Source: Eutreptiella sp. 'Long Island Sound 2002'
Taxonomy: Eukaryota; Euglenozoa; Euglenophyceae; Eutreptiales; Eutreptiaceae
Length of the DNA: 64,000 nt
Direction of reading: 5' to 3'
Assembly (NCBI GenBank): GCA_964036045.1
Contig: OZ038389.1
Location: 65,104,453 to 65,168,452 of the forward strand
A program made the translations under genes and the position numbers. The notes under the pieces were generated by a model that saw only the letters and a program-made list of their open reading frames with translations, was not told the origin of the DNA and made no database searches. Position 1 is the stretch's first letter; every line of letters starts with the position of its first letter. Positions 51,101 to 63,100 of this stretch are shown here, piece by piece.

Positions 51101-54100
51101 AGAGAGGGAGAGAGGGAGAGGGGGTGGGTGAGGGGGAGAGGGGGGGCATAGAGAGGCGCCCGCGCGGTGTGAGACAGACAGACACGGACAAGGGACAAAA
51201 AGTTGAAAGAGAGGGGGCGACATTGAGTGGCGTGGAGTTGGGTTTAAGGTGTTTTGCGCAGCAAAGCACGGCACGCACACACCATCACGCAGCTACACAC
51301 ACACGCGCGCACGCACACCGCACTGCACGGCAAAACACACCACAGCACAGCACAGCACAGCTTTCCTCTGCTGTGCTGTGTGTGTGCGTGTGTGTAGCTG
51401 CCGCCTCCGCCCTCAGAGCCTCCCCCTGTGGTGCCTGGCCTTTCGTTGCAGGCGGCGTCGCTAAACCCGTACGTTTCGCTGGCCAATACGCGGCAGGGGC
51501 TCATCGCGGACTTTGGAAATTACCGCCCGCTCCAGGCCATCGGCTCCCGCACCATCTTCTCCTCCAGCGGCGACACGACCGCCTGCGATGTGGCTTCCAC
51601 GCCCGTTTTCAAATGCTACGGTATGAAGCCTTCCACCGGGGGCGTCAACGGATTGTTGGTTGTTTTTCCTACCGCCCCCCCCCCCCCCGAATAACAAATA
51701 GATACCGAGGCCTTGTGCCCCCCCCCCCCCCCACCGACACGCCGACGGTTACGGGCCAACCCCCGGTAAACCATCAATTGTTAGCAGGTACGTGCCGACT
51801 TTTGTCGGGTAACCGCCAACTGCTGTCCATGAATTGTCGACGCCGGCGGCTGCAAAATGCGACGGGAGCATGTCAAACTGATGAGACACGAAGACGCAAC
51901 CAGACGCGGCCGGGCTGGGGCGTGATCAGCCGTGCGCCCGCTTTCAGCACCCGCCCCCCCCCTTCTCCCCCTGAGGCGAAGCAAACGGCGGCCAGTCCAC
52001 ATTGGCCGTCTTTCCCACGGCTCAGGCCGAGTGGCTGACAATGGTCGAGTTGCTGATCCTCCGCTTCCTATTCCTCCTCCTCCGCCGCCGCCTGCACCTC
52101 CGCCTCCTCCTCCTCCTCCCGCAACTTCCCCTCTTCGCTGAGCAGTTTACGCCTGCTGCGCCCATCTTTGTCCCCTGTTCAGATGGTTCTGAGCCATGCG
52201 CAGCAGCGGAATGGTCTACGTACGACGAGATGCTCAACTGCGGGTCGGATACCGCGTGCAAAGATCGAAAGGCTGCAAACTTGACGCGGTCCTGCGTCGC
52301 ATGCGCATCCAACGGGACGCTGCAAACGTGCTTCCCCAAAAGTATGTCACGCCCACGATATCCGCACGACGTCCGTTTGCAGACGCGCGGTGATGAAGGG
52401 GGTTGTGTTGGGCAGGGGGATGGAGGGGAATGGCTTGGCCTGCTCGGTTGTGCCTCGCCTTCACAGATATATTTTCAAATGATCAGTGCTATGCGCGCCG
52501 TTTTTTTTTTTTGCAGGCGTTGCCCTTGTCGAGTTCCGAGTCATGGATTTTTTTTCCCCTACCCCACTCCCCCCCTCCCTTTGCGAGAACAACGCCAACA
52601 AGGTACTGCTTCCGCAGTTTTGGATTTCATTTTCGTGGTTCCATTTTCTGGTTGTCTGTGAAGATGAAGTGTTTCCTGCGATCGGGGCCAGGGATGGCAT
52701 TTCAGGGACGCCGCTTGCTGTTCTGCCACTTTTTGTCCGTCTCTTCAGTACGTGACTCTGATTCACCCCCATCGACATGGTTGCCTGGGCCTCAATGATG
52801 CGTTGCTTCACCGCTTGTGTCTTTTCGCAGTGCGCGCACACACAGCCCTTGTGAGAACAACCGGAGGTGTTTCCGTCATTTTCAGTGGTTGTGCCGTTGT
52901 TCTCGCAAGGGGCGGGGGGTAACTTGTCTGCATCGAAGGCAACGTTCTGTTAGTGGAATGATGACGCGTATATTCCAATGCTTTTGGCGCTCATGCGTCC
53001 GCGAACCTTTGCTTTACACGGCCATCCGCTGCAGTGACGTCGTCCCCGAAGTCCTTTTTGACAAGTGAGCGGCCTTCACCCCCACCCCCTCTCCGGAAGT
53101 GATGGGGCCAATGTTCCTTTGGCCCCTGCGGCCCGCATTTTCGATTGTGACTGCGTTTCGGCATCCACGGCACTCTGTGCGCCAGTGCACCATTCCGGTC
53201 CCTCCTACGCGCTACATGTGCGATTTCCCGAGAGCGCGGCCCCGCGGGTCGATGTTTCTGATCGGGAGTGCCCGGGCGGAACGGGCTGACCCGAACGGCG
53301 CAGGGGGCAGGGGTTGGGGAATGGCCCTTTCCCCTCCCTCGAGCACATGCCTGCAGTCCCCCCGCCCCGCCCTGCCCCCGCCGGCCTCCGAAGTATGATC
53401 CCCCAGACCCCCAAACTGCATTTTCGGCGCCACGCGTGTTCGCAATGCAGCAACGTGTGCGGTCCACGACATCCTGACGCTCCGCGACATTGCAATGTGC
53501 GGCTCCGACGGGCTCTGCACCCTCGCGGCGTGGCTGAGACTGAGCCCCGAGTGCGGCCTCTGCCTGTACCAGAACAGCATGGAAGAGCACCGCTGCATGC
53601 CCGAGAGGGACGCTGGTATCCGGCCTGTGCCCCCAATGTCCGCGCGTGCGTCGCACGCACACCTGCGGAGGGGGCGGGAAATGTACCCACACCTGTGCAC
53701 AGTGGGGGCTGCTGCGCCAGGGGGCCGCAGGTGCAGGTGTAGGCCACCAATTGGACGACCCCCCCCCCCCCCCGCCCCAAGTCATCACTGGATCACTGAC
53801 AGAGTCTGTTCTCGCTTTTCCTGGAGGACTGCCCTGTCCAGCACACCTCCCCTCCTCAACCCCTCAATGCCCTCAACTGATCGAGCGGAACCATCACAGA
53901 CCCCTTCTGGGCGGTCCCTGTCACCACCGATGTCACAGAGGTGCATCGGTGCAAGACTCCTGCGGCACATGACGAGGCGTCATCACAAGCGATGCGGGTA
54001 CCTGTAGGCCACATCGTGTATCATGGGGGGTGTCCCCCCCCCCCCCCCCCAACCCCCAGCCAACCTGTCCCACTCTCAGCCAGTAAAAACACAGGTCCCC

Positions 54101-57100
54101 ACGAGCTGAAGACAAGCAGTGCAAACAATTTCCAATAACTTAAACCAGTTGTACACCCGGAAGTACCCACCGGCACACTTCCTCAGCTTTTACGGCAACC
54201 CCCCCCCCCCCCCCGGGTACCACCTCAGATCCGACCGATTTTAGTCGCGCATTTGAATTACTTGCCCAGTGGCGACCAAACGAGCCCAGAAGAGGGGCTC
54301 AATTTTGAGGGGCTGACACCCCCCCTCCCAAAGCCCAACAATTTTTTTCAAAATGATCGGCGCCATGTGGCGATCATTTGGAGGTGTACGTGCCCTCCCT
54401 ACCCCCAATCCCAATTGACAATCATAACGCTGTTGGCGCCGGACACTTCCAATGAAATTGCATTGCGTCCTGTGTCCCCTTCAGTCAGTGCATGTCCGAT
54501 TTTTGTGCATTCATTGCGCCTCCCAAGCAGCGGTACCGGGGCGCATCATTCGGCATTTTATGGAGATACCCCGCTGCATTCAAATTTCAGCTTTCTGCAG
54601 TTGGGTGTGTTGTCTGCTGCATTCGAAATGATCCCGAATTCTTGACGCCCACACGGCATGTAAGTGGTAGCATGAGGTTGCGCTGATCCCAAAGAAGAGG
54701 TGCAAATGCAGCACAACGCGCTGCAGCGCAACAAAACGCAGCACAACACCCCCCTCCCCCCAAGACCACGACCATCCCACCGCAAGCCAAAGCCCCACGG
54801 AAACGACGAGCTGCCGCACCGCTACCGCAACTGAGTCCAAACTACCCAACCAACTGCACCGACCCCTCGCCCCTGCAACAACGCATCAACACAAGCCAAG
54901 GCACCAACGGAATACAAAATGAACCAAAACACGCCAACGCAACACGAACCGCGAGACCGCAAAGATTCGTTCCAAGCACAAACAACGCACGTCGTTCGAT
55001 ATCAAGCCTTTCTTTAGTGGCTTGGATACCCCCCCCAGGGGGGGGGGGGCTGCCTGCCTGCCTTTTTGGAAATTCTGGATGCCCTCAGCGGAATCACCCC
55101 CCGGTGGGCCAAGAGTGGGTTGGTATTTTTTGGGAAAAATATTTGTAAGCAAAATTTTCATTTTGCCCCTGAGCAGTGGGTTGCCAGATCTGGTCAGTAC
55201 CCTAGCGGTACTATGTTACATCTGCGGTCCAGAGGTCCTGGGTTTGAATCCAGGGCGCTGGGGTATTTAAGGCGACAGATGCAGAAGGCTGGGCCAGGCT
55301 GAGATTTTGTGGGGGAATAGATTCAAAGTGAAATATCTATTCCACCCCTGAGCTGTATGTTGTCAGAGGTGGTGAGTACCTTAGTGGTAGGACTCTGCCC
55401 TTGCAAGTACTGTGTCCCTGGTTCAACTCCTGGGTGTGGCAGCAGGGGAATAGGGAGGCTGAATATCTGGAACATGGTCCAAACAGTTGTCTGTTTTTTT
55501 TTGACAGCTCATCATGAAAGTACTTTGCAAATGTGGTATGAGGGTGGATGACCACCCAAATGCCATGTGTGAGCATCTGAAGTCCCCGGCGCATGGCGAT
55601 CGGCTGAGTAATGCCGCACAAGGCTCCAAGCTGGCCGCTCTTCTGGTTAGGAAGCCTGCTCCGCCAACACCCAGGCAACATCTTGAAGCAGCATCTTGAA
55701 GCAGTAGCAACTGCACAAGCATCAAGCAGCAGCTCTGCTAGGAAACAGGCTCCCCTTGCTCCGGCAGCATGTGTTCCCTGTGATTATGTTGATGTGTCGC
55801 CTGCGGGTTCTTCTACTGCTACGGCTGATGTTGTGCTTTCTCAAGGCAGCAGTGCTTCTGCCTTTGCCTTTGCCAATGCAGCTGGGTCACTCTCTCAAGG
55901 CAGTGCCCCCAATGCTTCTCAAGGCAGTGCCGCTGATGCTTCTGATGCTTCCCAATTTGGCTCTGAAGCAATTGGTTTTGAGAATCTGCACGACGCCATT
56001 CTGCTTCTGATGAAGCCCCCGAGGGCTTGACCAAAGGCCGGCTGTGGAATGTTGCGCAGCGGATGGCAAAGCGTGTGAAAAGGCGGCCCGCTGAAGAACT
56101 CCAGGAGTTGCTTTTGGCTGCCAAACAAAAAAGGCACCCACAGGGTGTATGGCCTTTTGAGTTGCCTCCATGGCATCCTGTAGCACAAGATTAGTGGTGG
56201 CGTGAAGATTCTCATGAAGACCAGAACACCACCCGAGTGGTAGTCAGTGGCAAGGCTATGGAGTGATTTGCGTTTTCTGTAGATGGTGGTTGGCTTGATG
56301 GACATAGCACATGCATTGAAGGTGGCTGAACAAAGGTTGCAGCCACATGACATGAGTTTTATTGAGCGCAGTCCCACTGTCTCAGATTTGTTGCAAGTCT
56401 TGAGGCATGATGTAAGACAAGGGGAGCATTTTTCTGCACTTGAGAAGAGCTTGAGGCAGGAGGGTGGCGGTTGCACCTTTCGTGGTATCACTCTAACCAA
56501 GGGAGGGAGTTGGTTGAATCCTTGCAGAAAATCAGAGCAGCCTTGGTGGACGAAATTGAGAAACGCTCGTTTAACCGTGAGATTCTGGACAAATTGGGAT
56601 GGTTGGATGTCAATGAATGGCCCCAAGATGATAACCTGACCAGCCATGGGAAAGCAAACCTAGAGGCCGTCTTTGAGCATTGGAAAAGGCGGTTTTCCCA
56701 ACTGACATGGGAGACTATTTGTACTGAGTTTGAGCAAGGTCATTTTTAGAAAGCACCCGAAACCCCTGAATTCCAGGCATTTTTGGAGTTCCATTGTGTG
56801 CCAAAAAGGCCAATTCCCCCAGTTCCATATTCTCCTTCGAGCTACTTTGGCTCTGACACCATCTGATGCTGCTGTGGAGCAAGCTTTCTCGCGCTTCACT
56901 GCTCTCTTGGCCCCTCAACGATTGTCTTTGTTCACCAAGCTTGTTGAACAATTCATGATTTTGGCATTGGATGCCCTGCCTTGGGGCAAGTATGACAACC
57001 AGCTAGTTTGGAGTTTGGTTTCTAACAACGAGCGAAGGGCACGATTCCGCACTGCACAGGCTGATCGGGGTGGCAAGCATGCTTCTCATAAGCGCAAGAC

Positions 57101-60100
57101 AACACAAGAAGTGGTTGGAGCTAAAAGGAAGAGGGATGTGGTTGTGTGTGAGGGAGAGTCTAGTGGTGATTCTTCCTCAATTTCTGATTGCTACAGCTCC
57201 AGCGACAGTGAGTGAGTAACATACATGTCTTCAGCAAGCAGTGGTGAGCCCTTCACGATTTGATGCATGGCGTGTGGTTTGATATTGGGTAGGTACTATG
57301 GACAAGGCGGTGAGTGGGTGCCTGCCTCCTTGATTGGACCCCCCCCCCCTAGGGTAGGGGTAGGACAAAAGCAGTGCCCGCCCTGAAAAAGTGCCTGCCT
57401 CCTCCAAGATTTCACCCCCCCCCCCCTCCCCCGTATCACAAAAAAGGCTTGTTCGATATGCCCGTATGCCCTGACCCTCGCCCCAACTGGGCTAAGTATT
57501 GGGACCAAGCTGATGGGGAAGGTGCATGTTGAGAACTCCTTGGATGTGTGATTGGCTGATGCTCCCACCGAGCTCCACCTGCAGAGGCGTGAGAGGGTAG
57601 AGCTCTGCTTTTATTTCATGAAATGGAGAGTACGCAGGTGCTAGGCAACAGAATCATGAGTCACGCATCAGGGGCTGATGAGTAGTGAAACAGCGCATGG
57701 GGGACTCTCCAGGTGGAATGACATGATTTGCTTTCACTAGACCCGCGTACTGCTTTGTTCCTTGGGTGCCAAGAAGGATCCCAAGCCACTGAAGGCCTGA
57801 GGTCTGCCTTTAGTGAATGCTGCTGCGACGTGGACATTCAGATTCGGGGGTGGGTGGCTGAGCGTGCCTCAGAGGAGTTGGCCTCACAAGCCCAGTGCCC
57901 CTCACGATGGTTATGGGTCATGCCGAATGGGCGGGAGGCACGTTTGTGTGATAGAGGACCAAGTGTGAGTTCGTACGCCTCCCGCAGGGCTCCGCTCCGG
58001 TATGGGCGGTTGGGTGCAGATCGACCATTCCTACAAAAACGCGTCGTTTTCGGGTCATTTTTGGGCTAAACACACAGTCACCAAACTTGATGGCCAAACA
58101 GGCAACATGAGGGCAGAGTGGGTTTTTATCATTTGGCCCACTGCACAGGTCCTACATCTTTAAAAGGTCTCAAAAGGGCGATACTTGGCCATTTCTGACA
58201 TTTTTTGCACAATTGGATTTCCCGCTCACCTTTTGTAGGATGCATCGGGGGTACCATCCACCGAAGTTTGCGCAACAACCAAACCCCCATCGCTGAGTTC
58301 TGATGTTTTGCCCAGTTTGCGCGTGCTTGCTGCTTGCTCCGGTTTCAGCTGAACTACCCCACGTCTCCAGAGGGCCAGACAGTGTGTGGGTGTGGGAAGG
58401 GGTATGAACTTGCTGAGACAGCATTCCTACGCCTCCCTGTGCCTCCGATGGCGACGTTTACGGTGGTGTTTGGCAGCAAATTCCCTTTTTTGCAGCATTT
58501 TTGGGGTCATTTACCCAAGGACACCCCCTCTGTGCAGCCTAATACCCCTTGAGCCCCCCCATCTTCTAAGTCGTTTGTGTCCATCGTGGTATCCCCTGAC
58601 TCCGATCTGATGTCCAGTGGCCGCAACCACCGTAGCCACCATCCCCACAATTGTCCCCTTGTCTGTCTGTTTACCATTGTTGTCCTCAGTGCACGTGTGC
58701 AACGCAGAAGACAGCCAGTTGATGCTCTCAACGTTCTTCTGCGATGCCCTCGGTCTGGCGTGTGATGTGGAGATGAACCGAGTCCTTCCATTCCTGCAGC
58801 CACCGTGCATGGCGTGCGTTGTTGCCAAAGAGGACCACTCGAGTAAATGCTTGATCAAGCCAGAGGGTTTGTTGTGGCCAAGGGCAAAGGATCGAGGGTT
58901 TGAGGTCATGATGAGAAGTGCACATTGCACTGCTCAATTAGTAGGACTGAGCCACTGCATCATGTCCGACGTGTCGCAGTAGGAAGCAGCCCTATTGCAC
59001 TGATGTTGCTCGGTCAGAATCTGCCCCATTGCCCATCATGTCTGCTGTGCCCCTGATTGACGAAATGAGGATCGGCTGCACCACACCACGTCTGTATGTG
59101 TGCATCTGCACCTGTGTGGCAAAGTTTTCATCCGCCCATTTTCTCAAGGGCTGGGCCATGCTCAGGTGACGTTGGGTGGCGCGCACGATTTCTGCCCACC
59201 ATTCTTTGCTCCCACTGGTCGTTCTCCGCTTAGTCAGCCTTTGCCCTGTCATCCTCCGAAGTCTTCCATCCGTCCGTCCATGCCATTGCATGTGCCATCG
59301 TGCATCAGGTATCAACAGCTGCAACACCAAAGACCATCAGATTTTCGCTGATTACAAAAAGAATTGCCCAGCGAATGACATGCCATGCCAGTTTGGCTAC
59401 GTGGTCTGTGTGTGTCGCTGTTTGTGGGGCTCTGTTGTGCTGTTTATAAGACAGGGCCCTGGTTTCTCGAATTTTTTTTCATTTCATTCAGGGCCACCCC
59501 TTAAGAGCCCATTTGAACAGTTTTTGTCTGAACGGCTCGGGATTGGGGGCTTGTGGCTGGGGGGATCCCCACCAGGGGCAGAGGTATGGCGGAAAGCGTG
59601 CGGACCTTCGAGGTTGCACGCAGGAATGGGGGGTCATGCTGTTTGGACTGTCCTGGCAGCATCCCTGTCCTGGAATGCCCTGGTGTTTCGGCCGGGGCGG
59701 CAGAGTAAGACCACATGGGGTAGGAGATTCCGGCGGACGTTTAGCCGTTGGGAGGCCGACCACGCAGTCCGACCACCAAAGTCAACTGCTGTGCACCATG
59801 CAAGTGCACACAAGCACCAGGGTCTGACCAGCCCTGGGGTCAGACCCTGTCAGGACACCTACGTGGCTGTTTCGCTGCTCCTGAAGAAGCCGGCGGGTTT
59901 TAGCCTCCCACTTTGTGCCTGCTTGCGTGCCTGCCTGTCTGCCTGCATGTGGGTTTTGCCGAGGGTCTTCTTTTCTTCTTTGCAGGTGAAATGGATTGAG
60001 TTGATCCTTGCTTGTGAACAATTGATTTGTTGAATAATGTTGTCAATGTGTCGATTCCTCTCTGCCCTTATTGTTGTGCGAGGCTGTGCAGCCGAGCCTG

Positions 60101-63100
60101 TGGCACTCGCCAAACGTCACACAAATGTGAGGCTGATTTTGGCAAGTGTCACAGGCTTTGCTGCGCGGGGTCCTGTGAGCCTCAAGTCAACAAGGGCAGT
60201 GATGGATTGACTGGTCAGCATATGTATGCTGCATATTAGAGACTGGACCCGACCTTTTCAACTATCACTGTTTTAAGGACCTTTGTTTGAAAGACCGAGG
60301 TTCAATTCCCGATGTGCTGAGAACAGAAATCCCCCATTCGGGACCTGGGGAGGGGGTTCCCCCCGAGAGACCGCTCGGCAATGTTTCACAACACTGGGAA
60401 CCAAACCCGATATTTTCAACTATCACTGTTTAAGGACCTCTATATGACCTCGTTTTGAAAAATGGAGGCTCGATTCCTGGTGTGTTGAGGTCAGAAATAC
60501 CCCATGTGGGAACCGGCGAAGGTGGTTCTCCCAATGGGATGCCGTTCAGGGGCCATAGTATCTCCCGATTCCTGACTGGGGGGCACTGATGGGCTGCTGT
60601 GAATCGCTGGGGGAACCTCCCTCCCCGGTTCCGAAACGTGGAATTTTATGTCCCCAGAGGACTTTTTTCCCTCATTCGGGAACCGGCCTAACAATGCTCC
60701 CCACAGGAGAACCCCCCTCCCAGTTCCCGGATAGGGGATTTCTGTCCCCTACCGTGAACCCCCCTCCTCGCCACCCGATTTGGGGATTTCTGTCCTGCGA
60801 GGACAAAAATCCCCAAATCGGGAACCGAGGAAGGGGATTCTTGCGAGCGGACAATTTCCCCAATCCGGGGAACTGGCCTCAGTGTTTTTTCGGCCTAGAA
60901 TGATTTTGGCCTCTACACATGTCCCTACCCCCTACACATGCCCATGCACCCGGATCCCCAACTGAAATTGAGCCTGATGTCCAGTGACAATCCGAAGGGT
61001 TGGGTGACTGTGTGTTTTCCCTTCCGCTCTTGCTCTTGTACAGGCACTGCTGAGTGTCAAGTGCGCCGTGTGTATGCTCCAGCCCGAGCACTATGGTCCT
61101 GCAGACGCGGCTGAGAACTGCATGCGCGACAGTATGAGCGTGCGTCTCAGGGGCAATAGGGTGTGCTGGGCGGTGTGCGGTGTGCTGAGCACTGCGTGAT
61201 GTGTGCTGGTTGATGAGGTGTGGAGTCTGTGGGGACGGAGTGCCCCTGTGCTCCGCAGTGTGCTGTGCATGGTGTCGATTCCGGCGTTTGCGTTGTGCGG
61301 TGTGCGTCCTCCGTTGTGGCAGTGTACGGTGTGATGTGAGGAACGAACGGCGCACCTCAGCCTCCCTCCCACCCCCTGCAGCGCGGTGCGCGTGCCCTGC
61401 TGTTGCCTTCCTCTAATCGTTCGCCGTTTACGCAGTGAACCAACCGCCAGAAACTGTCGTTGCGACCTCCAGCGCTCTGCAGCAGCAGGTGTTCGACAAA
61501 TACGGAGTGAGCATCTCGCCCACACGCCGCGTGCGCAGCCTGTCCCAGAACCAGCTCAGGGCCTTGGCCGCCAACATCCAGCAGACCGCGACCATCAGCA
61601 CAGACAAGAATTCACAGACGTTTGTGAAGGTGCTGCTATGCCTCGCTGTCTGGATCTTCGCACCGTTGCCCTCTCTTGTGTCACACGTGCCCATGGGACC
61701 CGCCGCAAGGCGTGGCCAACCAACGACCCACAAAGCCATGGGCAACCCCTTTCAGTGACGCGCATAGCCATGGATTGGACTGGGCGTACGCGCAGATGAG
61801 TGTTGTTGTGGGCGTGGCAGCACGAGCGGACCGGTTGTACCTCCGCCCACCCCAAAAGTGTCTGCCAAGACCCGTGGGGCTGTTTGCGGAAGGCGCCCGG
61901 AGTCGGCTTTCCGCTCTTGACACGCTTTTCTCTATCCCTCTTGTGATCTGCTCGGGCCGCTTGTTGTGCTGACCAACGCCACACACGTGACAGTCCACAT
62001 ACGGGGGGAGGGGGCGAGGGGGCGGATCCCCCGATGCCTTTGTGCGGACGCTGCAGAAAGTGCGCTTGAGGTCGACGAGCGCAGTGAGACCGGAAGGCGG
62101 CCGTAATGGACCATCTCGTGCGCCGAGTGGGAAAAGACATTGTACTGGTCATCACATCCGTCCATCCATCACTGCACACGCACGGCCCACACATCTTCTG
62201 GTTGGGCAGGACCTTTGCACTGCGTCCGGAGGCAAGTGGCATGATCCTACTTCTGTGCCTTTTTGTGGATCTTTTTTCACTTTTTGAGCCCCGAAAAGGC
62301 ATGAAAATTGGGTGAATTGACCTTTTTTGAGCTTCGGAATTGGTCCCAAAACCCCGTTAAGTGTTGCTCCATTTATTTGTATGCGCACAGTGTCACAATG
62401 TCGTCCCCCCACACGGACCCGTTGCACGGGCACTGTTCCTGCCGCTCCGAGCACCCAACGGAGGTGACGATCCACCATCGCCGGCAGGTCGTCCGTTGCG
62501 ATTGCATGGGGCGCTCGCTCGCTCCGGAGCAAATCGCGGTCCCCCCCTTTGGGGGGGATGGTTTGCAGGCCGTGTTCGGACCCAAGCCCCTAAACGAGCA
62601 CCTGACCTCCCTTGTGGCCCCGAGCGGCTTCGGCCCCTTTTGTCCCGTGACCCCCTGCCCCTTTGTGCAGATGTGACCCGTGTCCCTTTGTGCAGGTGTG
62701 ACCCCGTGCCCCTTTGTGCAGGTGTGACCCCGTGCCCCTTTGTGCAGGTGGTGGGCTCAGAGATTGTCTCCATCGCCGAACCCAATTCGAATACCACTGG
62801 GATCGCCTTCAGCAGCTTTGGGCCTGGGGTGACTAAGGTACGTGCGTTGAAGCGAAGGTCGGTGCCACTGATAGGGACTGACAGCGACGGGGGGGCAGGC
62901 ACGAGATGTGAAGGTAGTGTCCAAAACTGCAGGCCAGCAGGATCGGCGAGTGAACAAAGCGGTGGTTGCCGCCGTCCTCATCCGCCAGCAAATGTCCCAT
63001 AAGGATCAGTTGCTGAAATATTACGGGAGCGCGACAGAAGTCGCCAAGGCTTTTGCGAAACAGCGTTATGCAACTGTCACTGCATTGGCGTGCTACTGAT

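Larger units (their letters stand above)
53616..58689. other. Second largest intron, with transposon and SINE-like debris
   Basis: 5.1 kb between Cys modules 2 and 3. It holds C tracts (53759-53774, 54035-54050, 54199-54214), a dispersed-repeat block (54110-54200), tRNA-like units (55185-55440), the hAT-like pseudogene (55514-57217) and a diverged satellite copy (about 57480-58350). No exon of the gene is recognised. Confidence 0.6.
59401..61043. other. Intron splitting Cys module 4
   Basis: 1.6 kb. It contains duplicated 160-bp units (60250-60545) and a hairpin-rich stretch (60560-60880). A Cys-rich frame at 60085-60190 ([20 protein letters not shown]) lies behind a possible acceptor but fits neither the phase nor the spacing and is left out. 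Confidence 0.5.

Noticed and set aside
52486-53068. Possible extra exons between Cys modules 1 and 2 (e.g. [16 protein letters not shown])
   Set aside because: Some cysteines and acceptor-like sites, but the spacing does not fit the six-Cys pattern and the phase (2) does not fit the phase-1 flanks.
60085-60190. Cys-rich stretch (ACGTRQ...HKCEAD...CHRLCC) as a further module
   Set aside because: It would need a phase-2 entry and has a different Cys spacing. Joining 59400 to 61044 directly restores the expected pattern.
62391-62675. Open frame with HCSCRSEH and VVRCDCMG as an exon
   Set aside because: Its frame would enter in phase 2 after a phase-0 exon, and it runs into a stop after the repeated CAG. 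The direct join 61629/62748 is in frame.
62908-63099. Open frame ending in TGA as the gene's last exon
   Set aside because: No donor/acceptor pair gives a supported join, while 62837/63443 continues in phase 0. Kept only as a possible alternative end.
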